In this document: positions 1-11,660 of the stretch, piece after piece
How the letters are laid out: the number at the start of each line of letters is the position of its first letter
Numbering within the stretch: the stretch's first letter is position 1
The notes under the pieces: model-generated
Database searches by the model: none
What the model was told of the DNA's origin: nothing
The model's input: only the letters and a program-made list of their open reading frames with translations
Program-made: the position numbers and the translations under genes
Assembly (NCBI GenBank): GCA_900708905.1
Contig: CAADRB010000023.1
Span: 46,295-110,294, forward strand
DNA from: Hymenolepis diminuta
Lineage: Eukaryota > Platyhelminthes > Cestoda > Cyclophyllidea > Hymenolepididae
DNA: 64,000 nucleotides
Reading direction: 5' to 3'

Positions 1-285
1 GGGATAGGTCGATATTTATGTAATCTCTTTGGCCATTTTTAATATTGATGTATTACACTCAATGTGTGCAATATTGAACATTTTCTCCGATAGAAGTCCG
101 ACAAAGCAACGTTCATAGCTGTAGTGCTTATCCTCTGTTTCGGGATTATCGATGCTCGCAAATTGTCCCAAAGTTTCACGTCATCCATACCACGGCGAGG
201 GCTGCGTCCAAAGCAGTGAAAACATGGGAGGTGTCGAGAAAATGCATAGTAGTTGTGAATACAATTAACGCTACGCTGTAAAAAT

Positions 286-355
286 ATTGATTGCTGATTG
301 GCCGCGTTTGCCCGGTAACGCGCCGCAATTTCCAGAATGTTCTAGCGCGTACAGA
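286..355 (+). repeat. Diverged copy of HSE/CCAAT repeat (family B, copy 0)
   Basis: The segment starts with an ATTGATTGCTGATTGG block (286-301, containing an inverted CCAAT box). It then carries CCAGAATGTTCTAGCGCG, which matches the two better-preserved copies near 8052 and 11302. The sequence between the two motifs has diverged, but the GAAnnTTC core (AGAATGTTCT at 334-343) is kept. I infer a remnant of the same dispersed family. Confidence 0.5.
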
Positions 356-3192
356 GATCTTAATAATACAAAGTAGTGTGAAAGAGCATAAAGTCTATTA
401 GATTACGGTAATATCGAAAGGTGAGTCAAAAGTGCAAAGGTAAGAGGAAACAATCATGTTACCGTAATGTCCAATGACCTCGGACTAGTAAGGGGTCTGA
501 AGATGAGTATATCTCGGCAAGCTAGATTCCCCATTGATCCGTGCTTTGCAGGCTGGCCTGCTGTCAAAATTGCTAGTTTACTCTACCTCCAATTCTTCAG
601 TGGTGACTTGCTCGGTGGTTCTCATATATAGTCTGCTGAATTGATAGTGTCCTGGCATAATTATATTTATGCCTTATCTCTCGGAGTCTGAGTCGGCTGT
701 AGCCCAGCGGTATCTAATATGCACAGAGGTCAAAGCGTTAGAAACTAGACTTCCTAATGTTGCAACAGTGTAGAAAGGGTCTAACTTTATAAAGATAGTA
801 AAATAAAATAATGGAAACGAATTAATGATAAAAGACAGAAGGCTTTTTCGTGGACGTTGGGAGAAATTTTTATCATCTTTCAATTACACCACAAGCTAAA
901 TTTAATATCTCCGCTACCAACTATCGTTTGTAGTAGAGATAGATGGACAGGGGGGCTAATGTTTGCCTTCTCCCATCTTACGTTACCTTTGCTTTCTGGT
1001 TCTTATTCCCATCTTTCTTAAATCTTATAGACTTTATACCTTTTCATATTTACTCACTTTATCTATATGACGTGCCTTGATAAAGACCTATTTAGACTAT
1101 GCTACTCAAAAAATCTTTACAAACGGCGTAGTCGCGATGCTAAAGATGCAAAAAGCTCATTAAATTGGTGTCCTGACCCTCTAAGCCAAGGGGAGAAAGA
1201 ACTAGCGTGTGTATTGTACTTGTTGGTGGACAGAAACAAAGATTAAGATGGTAAGTGGACAAAAAATGTGAAAAATTAAGCAAAATAGTAAAGTTAAAAA
1301 TGTGCTAAAAGGACAGATCAGGGATCAAGGGATGGCTACGAGCCTTACATAATCTATGAATTTTATGATCAATAAATGTATGTGTTAATTAATTTCAGTA
1401 CATAATCGGATACGTTAACGGTAGGAATTAACTTCAAGGACTGTAAAGCATCCTACAGCCAAGGTCGCTTCTACCGGCAAGACCATACCGCTAAACACCA
1501 GCACATCTGGTAAATTCCTAATGAGACCCAAATGGTTGTCAGACGCAACAATTCCCTGTTTAAACACCTTATTTGCCAAAATTTTACTTTTATACCTCCA
1601 GGAGAATTCAACACTATTTTAAACTATTCCTGTGGTATTTGTCAACCATAAACCTGCGAAGCACGAATCAAATGGTCCGGTTTCTACACGCATTCTCCAT
1701 GCTATCTTCTCTGCAACTCAACTCTAGAACTTATCTTCTTTCTGAGGTACCTCAAATACCCTCTACTTTTGTATTCCTCTCTTTTTCTCTTTTTATATAT
1801 CTCTCTCTGCTGCTCTCTGTCAAAGTTTACGTAGGCTTTTAGTCAAGTCATTTAGAAAAAGAAATTTTGAAAATGCTTGTAATATTCCAATGAGATGGCC
1901 AAATTGAAACTCAACCAGTTCCTTGCAAGCTTTTAAATGGCCAAGTCCGATCAAGTATAAATGAGTCATTTAAATTTTCTAGCGCTATGGATAAAAATTT
2001 ACATTTCCCACCGAATAGTTTCCTTACATGCAAAATTCCTTGTGAAAAGTACTAATTCTTATCGATTGGATGGCGGTTCCAAATACAACTTCTTTATCAT
2101 TTTATGGTTGTATGAGAAAAATAAAAATTGAAAATTTAAGCATTGTGAATAATACTTATGTAAAATTTTGAGGGCTTTGAGTAAAAACATGTAATATAAT
2201 CAGACTATACTAAAATTATTAAAATATACAACAGTAGTAATATATGAGGAAAACAGAAGCCCATAAATGATAGAAACATCAGAAATGCTGCTTCAAAATT
2301 GATTCTTAAGGTGCTTAGTTTTCTGCAAGCGATTTTACGATGCAGAATCGTGCAACAACTTAAGCGCGCAAGCGAAAATTTATGGTTATGATGTAAAAAT
2401 GACGTCAAGGAATTAAGTCATTGGTTGGCTAGCTTTGCACTGCGCAAAATGGCACCGCCATAAGCAATGCGCAAAGACAATTGACTCTATTTATAGGAAG
2501 AAAGCCGTATTCTATGGGTAAAAAAAGCAAAAAATTGGGATAAATTAATAATTGATTAACTCTAAGCATTATTTTTTATGAATATGTAATAATTTTCCTC
2601 AAATTTGATCGGATTTTTTCAGAAAGAGATCTTATATAACATTTTTCTTTTCGTTAGTATGTTTAACATTTCGTTCACAAAATTTCAAGAGAAAGAACAA
2701 ATTTATTAGTCGGTATTCCTTCTTAACATTTAAAGGAGTTTTATGTGAGAATCAGACAATTATTTGAATATTTATTTAAAAGTATTTTCGGTCAATTTAG
2801 ATCGATTTGTAGATCTGCTAGTTTCTTGGACGGAATCGAGTTTGTGAATCTCTCATATCCGAGTTTATCTAGCTTCTATATTAAAATTTGGCACTTTTTC
2901 TCTTCAGGTGCTGCATCATACTAGATGATGTTTATTTGATGAAGGATATTGTCGGCGAATAGCTCTTTAAAGATATCTTCTCCGGTAGTCTCTATTAGTT
3001 TTGTTTGAGCCTTCCCAAGATTTGCTTGCTGCTTTTCGATAAAGGCTTATATTTGTTAGAAGGTTATATGCAATGTTGGAAAGTATGATGAGCATTTTGA
3101 TCGTTTTGTTATTCTTGCTGGAGGATGATATTGAGTTAGTTCGTACTGCCTCGGCAAAATGTTACTAGGTAAGCGACAAATACTCAGATTTC

Positions 3193-3211
3193 AGAGAGAG
3201 AGAGAGAGAGA
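3193..3211. repeat. (AG)n microsatellite
   Basis: Nine to ten uninterrupted AG dinucleotides, read directly from the sequence. Confidence 0.95.
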
Positions 3212-4399
3212 AAAAGATCACAGCAAAACACAAGGCATGTTATGACGAACAAAACTAACGAAATTGAATCTCTGTCAGTACCGGCTTAAACAAATAGGCA
3301 TAATTACTAAGTTTCTTTTATCAAATTACATTTTAAATTATAGAAGAAATATTGAAAGCGGGGAAAATGATTATTATTTCTTCTAACACTATTTGTACCA
3401 TTACATAGATTTTTGAGTGACTATAGAAGATTTAACAATTCACCGACAGAAGTCAGCCTTCCATGTCTGTCGTGTCAGAAAAATAGGTCAGACAATGATT
3501 TATGATGTCCGACTTTATATCTTATCCTATCCTGATGTGGCCTACCATGATGATGACGTGGAAATATCACACGGATGGGGTAACAATGGCTGATCAGTTG
3601 CATGTGATAGATGGTGTATTTACTCTGCATAACAAACTAGAAATTAAATCCATTAATATAAAAATGTAGTCATGGAATTGTTCCGCTACCTAGTTAGGTT
3701 GTTATACAGTAGCTTGAAGATTTCATTAGTAATCAATGCATCTAGTGGCCGAGTGATCAAATCCGTCCACAATATTTTAATTGTCCTACTCAGAACATCA
3801 AAAATATTTGATAATGCCTTCTTTTAGATTTGTAGTTGCAGTTGTTAACGTTTTCTCTTTTAACTGCCTTGGAAACAATAATCGCTTATTTGAGACCCTG
3901 TTGAAAAGGACATCTTTCCAAAATAAATGATTAAGAATACCATGCCGCCGTATATATTTAGTAAACTGTGATGCCAGCGGTATTAAGTCGCTGAGTAGAT
4001 GTCTGGGGTACTTAGGCTCACTCCAGAGCCGTCTAACTTCCAGCCCCAAATTACAAAGTCACGAGAGAGATCTGATGCTTCTATCCGTTACTTGCAAGTG
4101 TGAAATTAAGTAGTTTGTTTACCATAATTTATTAATCGACTGCCGATCAAGATTATGTCATTCAATGAATTATATAAGTATTACCGAGTAAAGTGGCAAC
4201 AGAGGAAATGTTTGTCCACTAAGCTGGGGGGTGATACGTATCTTCTCGTAACTTTCAAAACCATTTATAATATTTTTTCCTAGCAGTCACCTTGAGTAGG
4301 GACGTAGCATCACGGTTCCTCTTTGATGAAGATCTTGAATGCCCGCATGCATGAATAAAGGAGAAGTATCGGAGAATGGAGGATTTCAACCAAAATGGG

Positions 4400-4492
4400 T
4401 TAGCTTTTGTGCTAAGTTGCTGCATTACCGAGTTTTCTAGATTGTTGGCTCTGCAAGATTACTACCAGAACTCCTAGTTGATTACGTTATAG
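4400..4492 (+). repeat. Dispersed repeat family G, copy 1
   Basis: About 90 bp beginning TTAGCTTTTGTGCTAAGTTG and ending near GATTACGTTATA. Its reverse complement occurs at 58371-58464 with a small number of substitutions, for example CTAGTTGATTACG against CTAGTTGGTTACG. The element type is unknown. Confidence 0.75.
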
Positions 4493-4940
4493 CAGATCTC
4501 GACAAAAATTCTAATTTAAAAAGAAATGCACGGAGTAGGAAAATATTTTTTTTGGTGTGATTTAGATTCATGAATGATTTAAAAAATTGGTGACAAAGTT
4601 TAAGCCCACCTAAAATTTAATAACTTACTATTACATATGATATTTAAATTTTACAGGCTTATATGGGCTTTACAACTGTCCTTAAGAAGTAAAAAATATT
4701 CATGCACACTTTTCGGAATAACTAATTTAAGGCTTTTGAGAATGTCGAAATGAACTAAATAAAGTCACTTATTATTTAAAAAACAAATACCTTCAGTTTT
4801 AAAGGCATGTTTAAGGCATTATAATACCTAATAATACTTCGAAAATTTGTCTGATAAAATTTTATTCGCAATAAAGTTGGTTTTTAAATAAGTAATTGAG
4901 ACGATTTTAGCATTCGCTTTTAACTAACTATAAATTCAAG

Positions 4941-5726
4941 GTCAGGTCCAGTTGGACATTTTTGAACGGATTGCCGTTGTCAGCCGTCGTAAATTGCTTG
5001 TGCCGTCGCAAACAAATTCGGGTAAATTATTATGCCTGAAACAAAGTAGAACTTACATAAATCCAACCAATCGTTTGAAAACTAAATCATTCTTCCAGAT
5101 AGTGAAATATTTTCATCCGCTAACGTTCAGGCGCAAGTTATTCAGAATCAAATGCTTGATTGCAAGGATGGATGGATGAAACGTTGAATAGAACAGTATA
5201 GACTTATGCTTCAGCGAATCATAGCATCACATTTAATGCTCTCAAACGATGGGGTGCCTGTTCTTATAGGTACTCTCTCATCGCACTATAGCTCCCTTTA
5301 AATCCTAATCGACTCAGTCTTGTCCCCACGGTTTGTAGCTATCGATGCAGACATTAAGCATTATATCCCCAAAATAAATCAGGTTGCTTGATTTTATCAA
5401 AAAGGGAAAGATCGTTATGGCGGTTTGTTTATATTTTTCTGTATTTTCAGCACTGGGCACAACATTTTTCCTCCTAAATGAGTTATACAATATTTTAAAA
5501 GTATACGGAGAACTCGAAATGTCTGGCTTAATATTTTTGGAACCCGTAACTTTACTTGATAGTACGATTTCTTTTTTACCTCCATATTTAGAAATCAGAC
5601 AGTGATGTTCCAGGTTTTGGAGCTTCAGATCCTGATATGCGAGCCAGATTTGGTTTACTTTCTCAAATTAAGGAAGAGTTAAATGCACAAATAGAAAGAG
5701 CATTGCTGGGGAACGATTTTGATTAA
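4941..5726 (+). CDS. Unrecognised protein, 3'-terminal two exons (partial gene)
   Basis: Two exons join in phase. The first runs 4941-5021: the acceptor follows TAAATTCAAG, the frame includes VQLDIFERIAVVSRRK, and the donor is TCGG|GTAAAT in phase 1. The second runs 5599-5726: the acceptor is AAATCAG and the split codon becomes Asp. Its stop is TAA at 5724-5726. The joined C-terminus is acidic and helical in character, with DMRARFGLLSQIKEEL and a final GNDFD. The matching phases, the hydrophilic heptad-like helix and the clean terminal stop argue for real coding sequence. I do not recognise the family. Upstream exons were not found and may lie before the window. A possible poly(A) signal AATAAA is at 5919-5924. 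Confidence 0.55.
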
Positions 5727-6639
5727 AAGTATATGGTAAGTGCGAAAAATATAAGCAGATATAGCTAGCACTTTCTACGAGCATAACGACGATTAGTTAC
5801 AGTTATGCTCTTTAAATATACGTTACATCTACCATTTCATGAATACAAATAAGAAGGCAGAGGAATACGAGGACGCAATGAAATTCACAGAGAACGCTCT
5901 GCAAAAATCCATCTTGTCAATAAACGTCTATTTGATTTTCGAAATGCTGCAAAGAAATTCTTCAGTTATTCTTTCTGCTCAGCTAGTATTATTTTTGTCT
6001 GAAGGCATTTTACTTCACTACTGGCACAAATGAACGAAGTTAGACTGTTAGAATCAAGTTTATTTTGTTTCCAAGGTCACATAGGAACAGGAGTTTTTAA
6101 GGGGAAAAGTCTAGGGGACCACTGATTATTGAGCTAAATAAGACAATGGGGCAAAGAGCTTAGGGAATATAATACTTTGACGAAGGGTGACAGAAAGAGG
6201 GATATTAGGAAGGTTGCAGATACTGACATAGGATCTCGTTGACAGAGAAGCTGTCTTAGGAGATAACCATAAAGTCGGTGGTTGGGGCCAGGGTAAGAGG
6301 TGTGATATGAATGAGTAAGAAGAGATAAAAGGATTTAGATTTTAAAAGTAGTAGGAATAGTTAAAAGACAGTGGAAGACATCACTGAAATTTTCAAGGTA
6401 AGTGAAGGACGGTTTAGAAGTTTTAAATGGGGGTGTTGGGTCTAACGGAGGCTTGAATTTGCCTGGTGGTGTGATAGCGGCAATGTGAACCAGCCAATTG
6501 ATAGCGGCTCCAGTTATCAACAAACTATCGGACACCAAGAGACGGTCAGTCACTTCCAATTCATGCCAACCCTATTCGAAATTAATTTTTACTTTAGCGT
6601 ATACAATAAATATAAGCAAATACATCTATCAATACCATT

Positions 6640-7030
6640 GGATGTTGCTTAAGAGTCTGATTGATTTATTCTTGGTTAGAAAACCACTTAAACACGAAAA
6701 CATCGCCTAAATCGTTGGAACTTTTAGTAACTAGAAAGTGAGGCCGTACACGCGTCACGGGTACTATTCTATCCGACAGCTACTGATTTATGATTAGAGC
6801 CCTACTTCCCAGCATGCACATTTGAAAGCGCGAGGCAAATGAACTTAGAAAATATAGTTGTAAGACGTTAGATGAATGTTTTTTGTTAATTATCGGAAAC
6901 TATTCTGGACGGAGTCCTGATGGATAGTCTGATCTAGACTACGTATTTGTACAGATTGTGTGAAAAGTAGCCCCCTGTAAAAATCTCCAGCAGTGAAATT
7001 TAATGCAAATACCTACCAAATCTAGTCATT
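6640..7030 (+). repeat. Dispersed repeat family C, copy 1
   Basis: It shares ordered blocks with 9815-10035: GATTTATTCTTGGTTAGAAA, then a TCGGAAnCTA block, GTATTTnTACAGA, a CCCCCnTAAAAAnCTC block and CAnTCATT. The spacing differs because of indels. Both copies keep a short open frame reading IDLFLVRK through the first block, which is probably only repeat ancestry. Confidence 0.6.
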
Positions 7031-8051
7031 AGCAGACCGAAAAATTTGGTTCTGCTATCATTAAATTTTTAGCTATCTTAGCTCAGCTTCGTTGGAACTG
7101 TAAGCTGCTGAATATCATGTAAGATCATTTCGCCTTTTTAACCATTGGAATAAAAAAATGGATTAAAGTGGCGAGACTATCATAATTAAAAAAGAGTCAA
7201 TAAGCACCGTACATTCGCGACACAAATTTGCTGCATGAAGGGAGACGAATCATAAAATTTTAATTTTTGAATATGAATTACCCGATTCCATAAAATCACA
7301 TAGGGTAGGACTCTTTGAAACTAACGTTATTCTCAGCATCTTTTCGATTTCCTCGCTTGACGAACTTTCTGTTAACCTATTTTAAATGCCTCCCGCAATT
7401 AAAAATCGTAAAATATTTTTGTCTTACTCTGAGTAACAGTGGTAATATTAATGGACGGAATTGTCGAGAAAACTGTCAAAAATCATAATCTTGGGCCCTA
7501 AACTAGTCTCAGGCTACTTAAGAAACTGCAGACTAGTGCTATTACAAAATAAGAATTTCAATTAAAACCTCGTTGGATATTTCGGTTCTAAGTTCGCTAT
7601 GAATTTTTGCGGCTAAATGGTCTAATTTCTCAATCTCGGTCACTTCTACCATTAGTCATCAATCTAATCTTCCTTTTAATAACACCGGATTGAATCACTG
7701 AAAATCTTAGTCTGTCGCCTTTAGTAGCTAAAATTAACCAGAGCAGCTGGCCTTTCCGCTAACTGCGTTCGTGGTTTATCGAATCCCTGATTTTTAGCTT
7801 CAGGGATGAGTATGGGCCAAGGCAGATACATTGCCTTAGATGACTAGTGACCTGCAATAGACGTTTTAGTGCTTCCCTTACTTAGTCATCCCCACATGGT
7901 CAGACTTCTTATGCTATTTCACATTTCGTAATTATCATTTAGGTCTTGAAACGAGATCATTCTGTCTTTAAACATCCAAATATTTACAGATTGTAACTAT
8001 TTTACTGTTTTCTTCCATTTTAGAAGTGGATTGAAATTAAACTCTGTTGAG

Positions 8052-8432
8052 TCTGTAGCGGATGCTACACCAATAAGTCTTTTTGCTACACCTAAGTAAT
8101 CCTCTTAAGCAGTCCAAATAGCATCTAGCACAATCCTCTATTATCAGTTCACTCCCGAATTAGCTAAGCTATGCCCAATGTGGTAAGAACCAGAAAGATG
8201 CTGAATGGAGATGGTTTATTGATCACTTCGTTGTTCTTGTCGGTCAAAAGCTTAGTCATTTAATACAAAACCACGCTAGCCTACAGGGATCTTGATTGCT
8301 GATTGGTTGAGGAGGTCACTGTACGCACTGTTCGCGCTTGTTCTCAACGGGACCGGTTACATACCGTACGTCCCAGAAAGTTCTAGCGCACGTGATTCAA
8401 TCAGCCTTGTTAGCGTTGTGAACCCCACAAGT
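8052..8432 (+). repeat. Dispersed repeat family B, copy 1 (HSE-bearing)
   Basis: About 380 bp from GTCTGTAGCGGATGCTACAC to GTGAACCCCACAAGTC, clearly homologous to 11302-11660. The 5' half is also present at 48332-48505. It carries TTGATTGCTGATTGG (inverted CCAAT) and CCAGAAAGTTCTAGCGCACG (GAAnnTTC core at 8375-8384). No long open frame and no clear target duplication were seen, so the class (SINE, LTR fragment or MITE) is undecided. Confidence 0.8.
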
Positions 8433-9066
8433 CTTCCCTCCATTAATTTGTTTATTTTTCAGTGCAATATAAGAAAATAAATGTGTCAAAACTTTTTTCT
8501 TATCCTTATGTAAAGAAATAACAGAGGGAGCTAATTTTGTGTGACATAATGTGATTTCAATACAAAACTTCTGGCTATCAAACATTTATTTTTAAAAAAG
8601 CTCAGTGTGCACTTTAGTAATCGGAATTTGAGGTATCCTTCAGTTCACCTTTCCGCATTTTCTTGATATGCTCAGGTTTTCTTTCGAATTATCTTTTAAC
8701 AGAATTTTCAAAGCTTCTGAATGACATTCTGGTTGGCTCTGATTAAATCACTTTAATATAAGATTCTAGAACTTCTGAAGTCATGGGATTTCAGTGAGTT
8801 TGCAGAATAGAGATCTCTCCTACCTTACTAATCAGTTATTCTTTACGAAATTTTGAAAACAATTAACATAATTGCATTGCAATAGTTTGATTAAAGTGAA
8901 TATAAATGAGGTTAAGTTGAAATATTTGTTTAATGTATACAACTTATACCTATACATAATTTTATAATATGGTCCTTATTTATTCAGTTAATACTGTTAT
9001 AGATAACACCCTAAGGGTTGTATGATATTTAAAGATTGATACGAAAGGCTTAGAGAATCTGAAACA

Positions 9067-9512
9067 ATGTTTCCAGAACGTGTAAGAGTATTTGATAATA
9101 TAATTTATTATTTATTTCCAAATTCAAAACATTCATCAGAATGGAGAGGAGAAGACAATCTCAAATATTCGAACCAAAAAAATAAAACTTGCCAGAATAT
9201 TAGGAGACAAAAGAACCCAGTCAACGCGACATTCAAAACCAATGGGATCAACACAATTTCATGTCTGAAGGAAGTTCTGGCTATCATGGCTGTTCGAAAG
9301 AGACAAAATCAGGTAGCAAACGAAGCAAAATGAAACAATCAAAATCATCAAACAAAGTTTTAACGCAAGTCAAATTACGGAAGCCTCGAACACATCAAAG
9401 ACTATCACAAGCAACAAAGACTCATTGGCATCAAATAACAAATAACAAAGAAAAAATTAATTTTTCCCCACTGCAAATCGTCCAAAGGGACCTGAAGCTC
9501 CCAAATCTGTGA
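9067..9512 (+). other. A-rich overlapping open frames, doubtful coding
   Basis: Two overlapping frames (88 and 83 codons) rich in Lys, Ser, Gln and Asn. The second reads EGSSGYHGCSKETKSGSKRS. The compositional bias is that of A-rich DNA. There is a possible acceptor ATATTAG before GAGACAAAAG near 9203, but no partner exon. It may be a decayed low-complexity coding segment. No function can be proposed. Confidence 0.15.
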
Positions 9513-9814
9513 TGCAGCGAAACGCAATGTCAACATAAAACAATGGACTTCTCAACATCGAGGAATTAAACAGAATCGTAAAGGTTAACGATCTAAGTAC
9601 TTTTGATACCTACTCCAAGGTAACTCTGTTGTCAGTCGAGTAGGAGGAAGTTTAACTCAAAATGGGAAGGTGATAGGTAGGCGAAACGACGTTTTGCCAT
9701 GCATTTAAGGTGCAATATTAATTACACGTTATCGACATGCCACTTCCACTTCATAACCGTAGCATGTTACGCCATGACGAGGCTATTCGTCAGTCAGCGA
9801 TTGTTCCGTTGGGT

Positions 9815-10035
9815 GTCACTTAAGAGTTCGATCGACTTATTCTTGGTTAGAAAAGAAAGTAAAAATAGTTGCTTGGCATAACTAGGTGTCTTTTGTTTTT
9901 TGTCGGAAGCTACTTCAAAGGGGATTCTGATCACGTATTTATACAGAGTAAAGGAAAATAATCCCCCATAAAAACCTCTGACGTCAAATTAAATAAATGC
10001 ATGTTAAGTTTCCGGCAGATTGTTAAGTCCTGAAA
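9815..10035 (+). repeat. Dispersed repeat family C, copy 2
   Basis: Homologous in block order to 6640-7030, starting at CACTTAAGAGTTCGATCGAC and CTTATTCTTGGTTAGAAAAG. It is shorter than copy 1 through internal deletions. Confidence 0.6.
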
Positions 10036-10220
10036 CCAGTCATTCAGTTACGAAGATGTCGAATGGTCGACACAAAAGTACTTGTTTAGAACTCAATTGT
10101 AGGCTCTAATTAAGATTTAGGGCGAACGCTTCGTTACAATTCAAATTTCAAGTAAAACCACATTGAATATCCCTCCTACATTTAAGAAAATAATTATTAT
10201 TTACAGGATTCTTTACTTTC

Positions 10221-10435
10221 CCCCTTTTAATTCCTGCTTCTTTTAATTCCCTTTTATTCAAACTAATTGACTTATATGGCGGCTGCAAATGGCGCATAAT
10301 ATAAATCGGCCTATCTACACGCAACATTCTTCTTATTTTGAAATTGTAATTTGATTGGTTCGTACTGTGGTTTTGTCAGATAGTATCCGTAACTAGTGCA
10401 ATTACGTAGGGAATCTAGATGTCCGGTTAATTAAT
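10221..10435 (+). repeat. Dispersed repeat family D, copy 1
   Basis: Shares with 57885-58105, 62375-62560 and, inverted, 30880-31105 the core GCATAATATAAATCG, a GTGGTTT block and GTAACTAGTGCAAT. This copy is truncated or diverged at its 3' end, after GTCCGGTTAA. Confidence 0.7.
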
Positions 10436-11301
10436 ATTCCTAAGTTTCATATAACTTGACTTCTGGATGATTTGTTTGAGCCAAGCCGGTCCTTAGAGAT
10501 CTCAGGTAAAAATAATGCAAGTTTCACCAGTGAATATGATTGAAATAGTGTGTCGAAAATGTATATTGTATCGTATAGTATATCAAAAACATTTGTTATC
10601 GAATAGTAATCAGCTTGCTCACCTGCGAAGTCAGAGGTTATTGGTTCGATACTCATTGGTGTTTATTCAATGAGCGGAATGACCAAACGCACTGGTTAAG
10701 CCTTGCTGATAAACGGGCTTTATGAGGGTCGAATTTCTCATCAGAACGGCTCTATGAAGCATCCTCTCTAACCATAATTAGTTTTGGATAAAGCTTTCCT
10801 AAATGGCATAAGAGTTCTTGATATGCGATGGTATATATTTAAAAACCATTTATTATTAGAAAGAATTCAACTACATTTGCTAATACTGATCTATTAAGGT
10901 ATGATCAAATGGAGAATCGCGCCTAGTTAAATGTATCTAAATATGTATCCCATCAATCAGATAAGAATCAAGATTCAAATGGATTTGGGATTTTCAATCC
11001 GATTTAATCTATTTGAATTAATTGGCTTGAATTGTTGACTCAAATAAAATATATTTGTAAAAGACAGATGGGTGCTAAAACACTAAAAATCAATTTTTCA
11101 ACTTGATTTCATTCGAAAATAGCGTATTTGTTATCGATCCGTTTTTTGTTCTTTCACAATTGAGATAGTGTTCATTTTCTGCTCCAAAATCATAGCTTTC
11201 AAAGAAAATAGAAGTTTCCCTCTTTTTTATTTCATTTCTGTGCTATTTGTTTTCTTTATATCTATGTAAAGTATTCCTCATTTAAAGTATTCATAGTATG
11301 T

Positions 11302-11660
11302 AAGTCTGTAGCGGATGCTACACCTAAGTAATCCTCCTAAGCAGCCCCAATAGCCTCTAGCAGAATCCTCTATTATCAAGTTATTCCCAAATTAGCTAAA
11401 CTATGCCCAAAGTGGTAAGAACAAAAAAGATGTCGGGCAGAGAAGGTTCAGTGCTAAACTCTACATGTGTCAGTCGTTGTCAAAAGCATGGCCATTAAAT
11501 ACAAATCACGCTAGACAGCAGGAATCTTGATTGCTGATTGGTCACTGCACACACGTCTGCGCTTGTTCTCAACGCGATCGGTTACATACCGTACGCCCCA
11601 GAAAGTTCTAGCGCACGTGATTCAATCAGCCTTGTTAGCGTTGTGAACCCCACAAGTCGA
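11302..11660 (+). repeat. Dispersed repeat family B, copy 2 (HSE-bearing)
   Basis: Homologous to 8052-8432 over its full length, with a deletion of about 20 bp after GATGCTACACC. The last about 80 bp (from GGTTACATACCGTACG to CACAAGTC) is almost identical to copy 1, including the AGAAAGTTCT core at 11600-11609. Flanking sequences differ, which defines the 3' border at CACAAGTC or shortly after. Confidence 0.8.

Larger units (their letters stand above)
1..4940. other. Intergenic, repeat-rich, no supported gene
   Basis: I see no convincing coding exon here. The 3' exons of a plus-strand gene begin at 4941, so its earlier exons could lie in this stretch or before the window. The stretch holds a diverged copy of the HSE-bearing repeat (about 286-355), an (AG)9 microsatellite near 3193-3211, and one copy of an inverted-pair repeat (about 4400-4492). 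A plus-strand donor-like GTAAG at 3170 follows a short open frame, but it has no supporting partner exon. Confidence 0.5.

Noticed and set aside
2930..3065. Minus-strand open stretch reading FIEKQQANLGKAQTKLIETT then GEDIFKELFADN, ending in a stop
   Set aside because: It looks protein-like, but it is only about 41 codons. It has a weak acceptor and no upstream partner exon or recognised family, so it is compatible with chance.
3060..3175. Plus-strand short frame MLESMMSILIVLLFLL followed by a good GTAAG donor
   Set aside because: The frame hits TAG just before the donor and there is no partner exon.
5839..6033. 64-codon frame starting MNTNKKAEEYEDAMKF, TPR-like at first sight
   Set aside because: It lies in the probable 3' UTR of the partial gene, degenerates into hydrophobic random sequence, and contains that gene's likely poly(A) signal.
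8052..8480. HSE repeat as the promoter of an hsp70 gene
   Set aside because: No hsp70 coding sequence follows any copy in the window.
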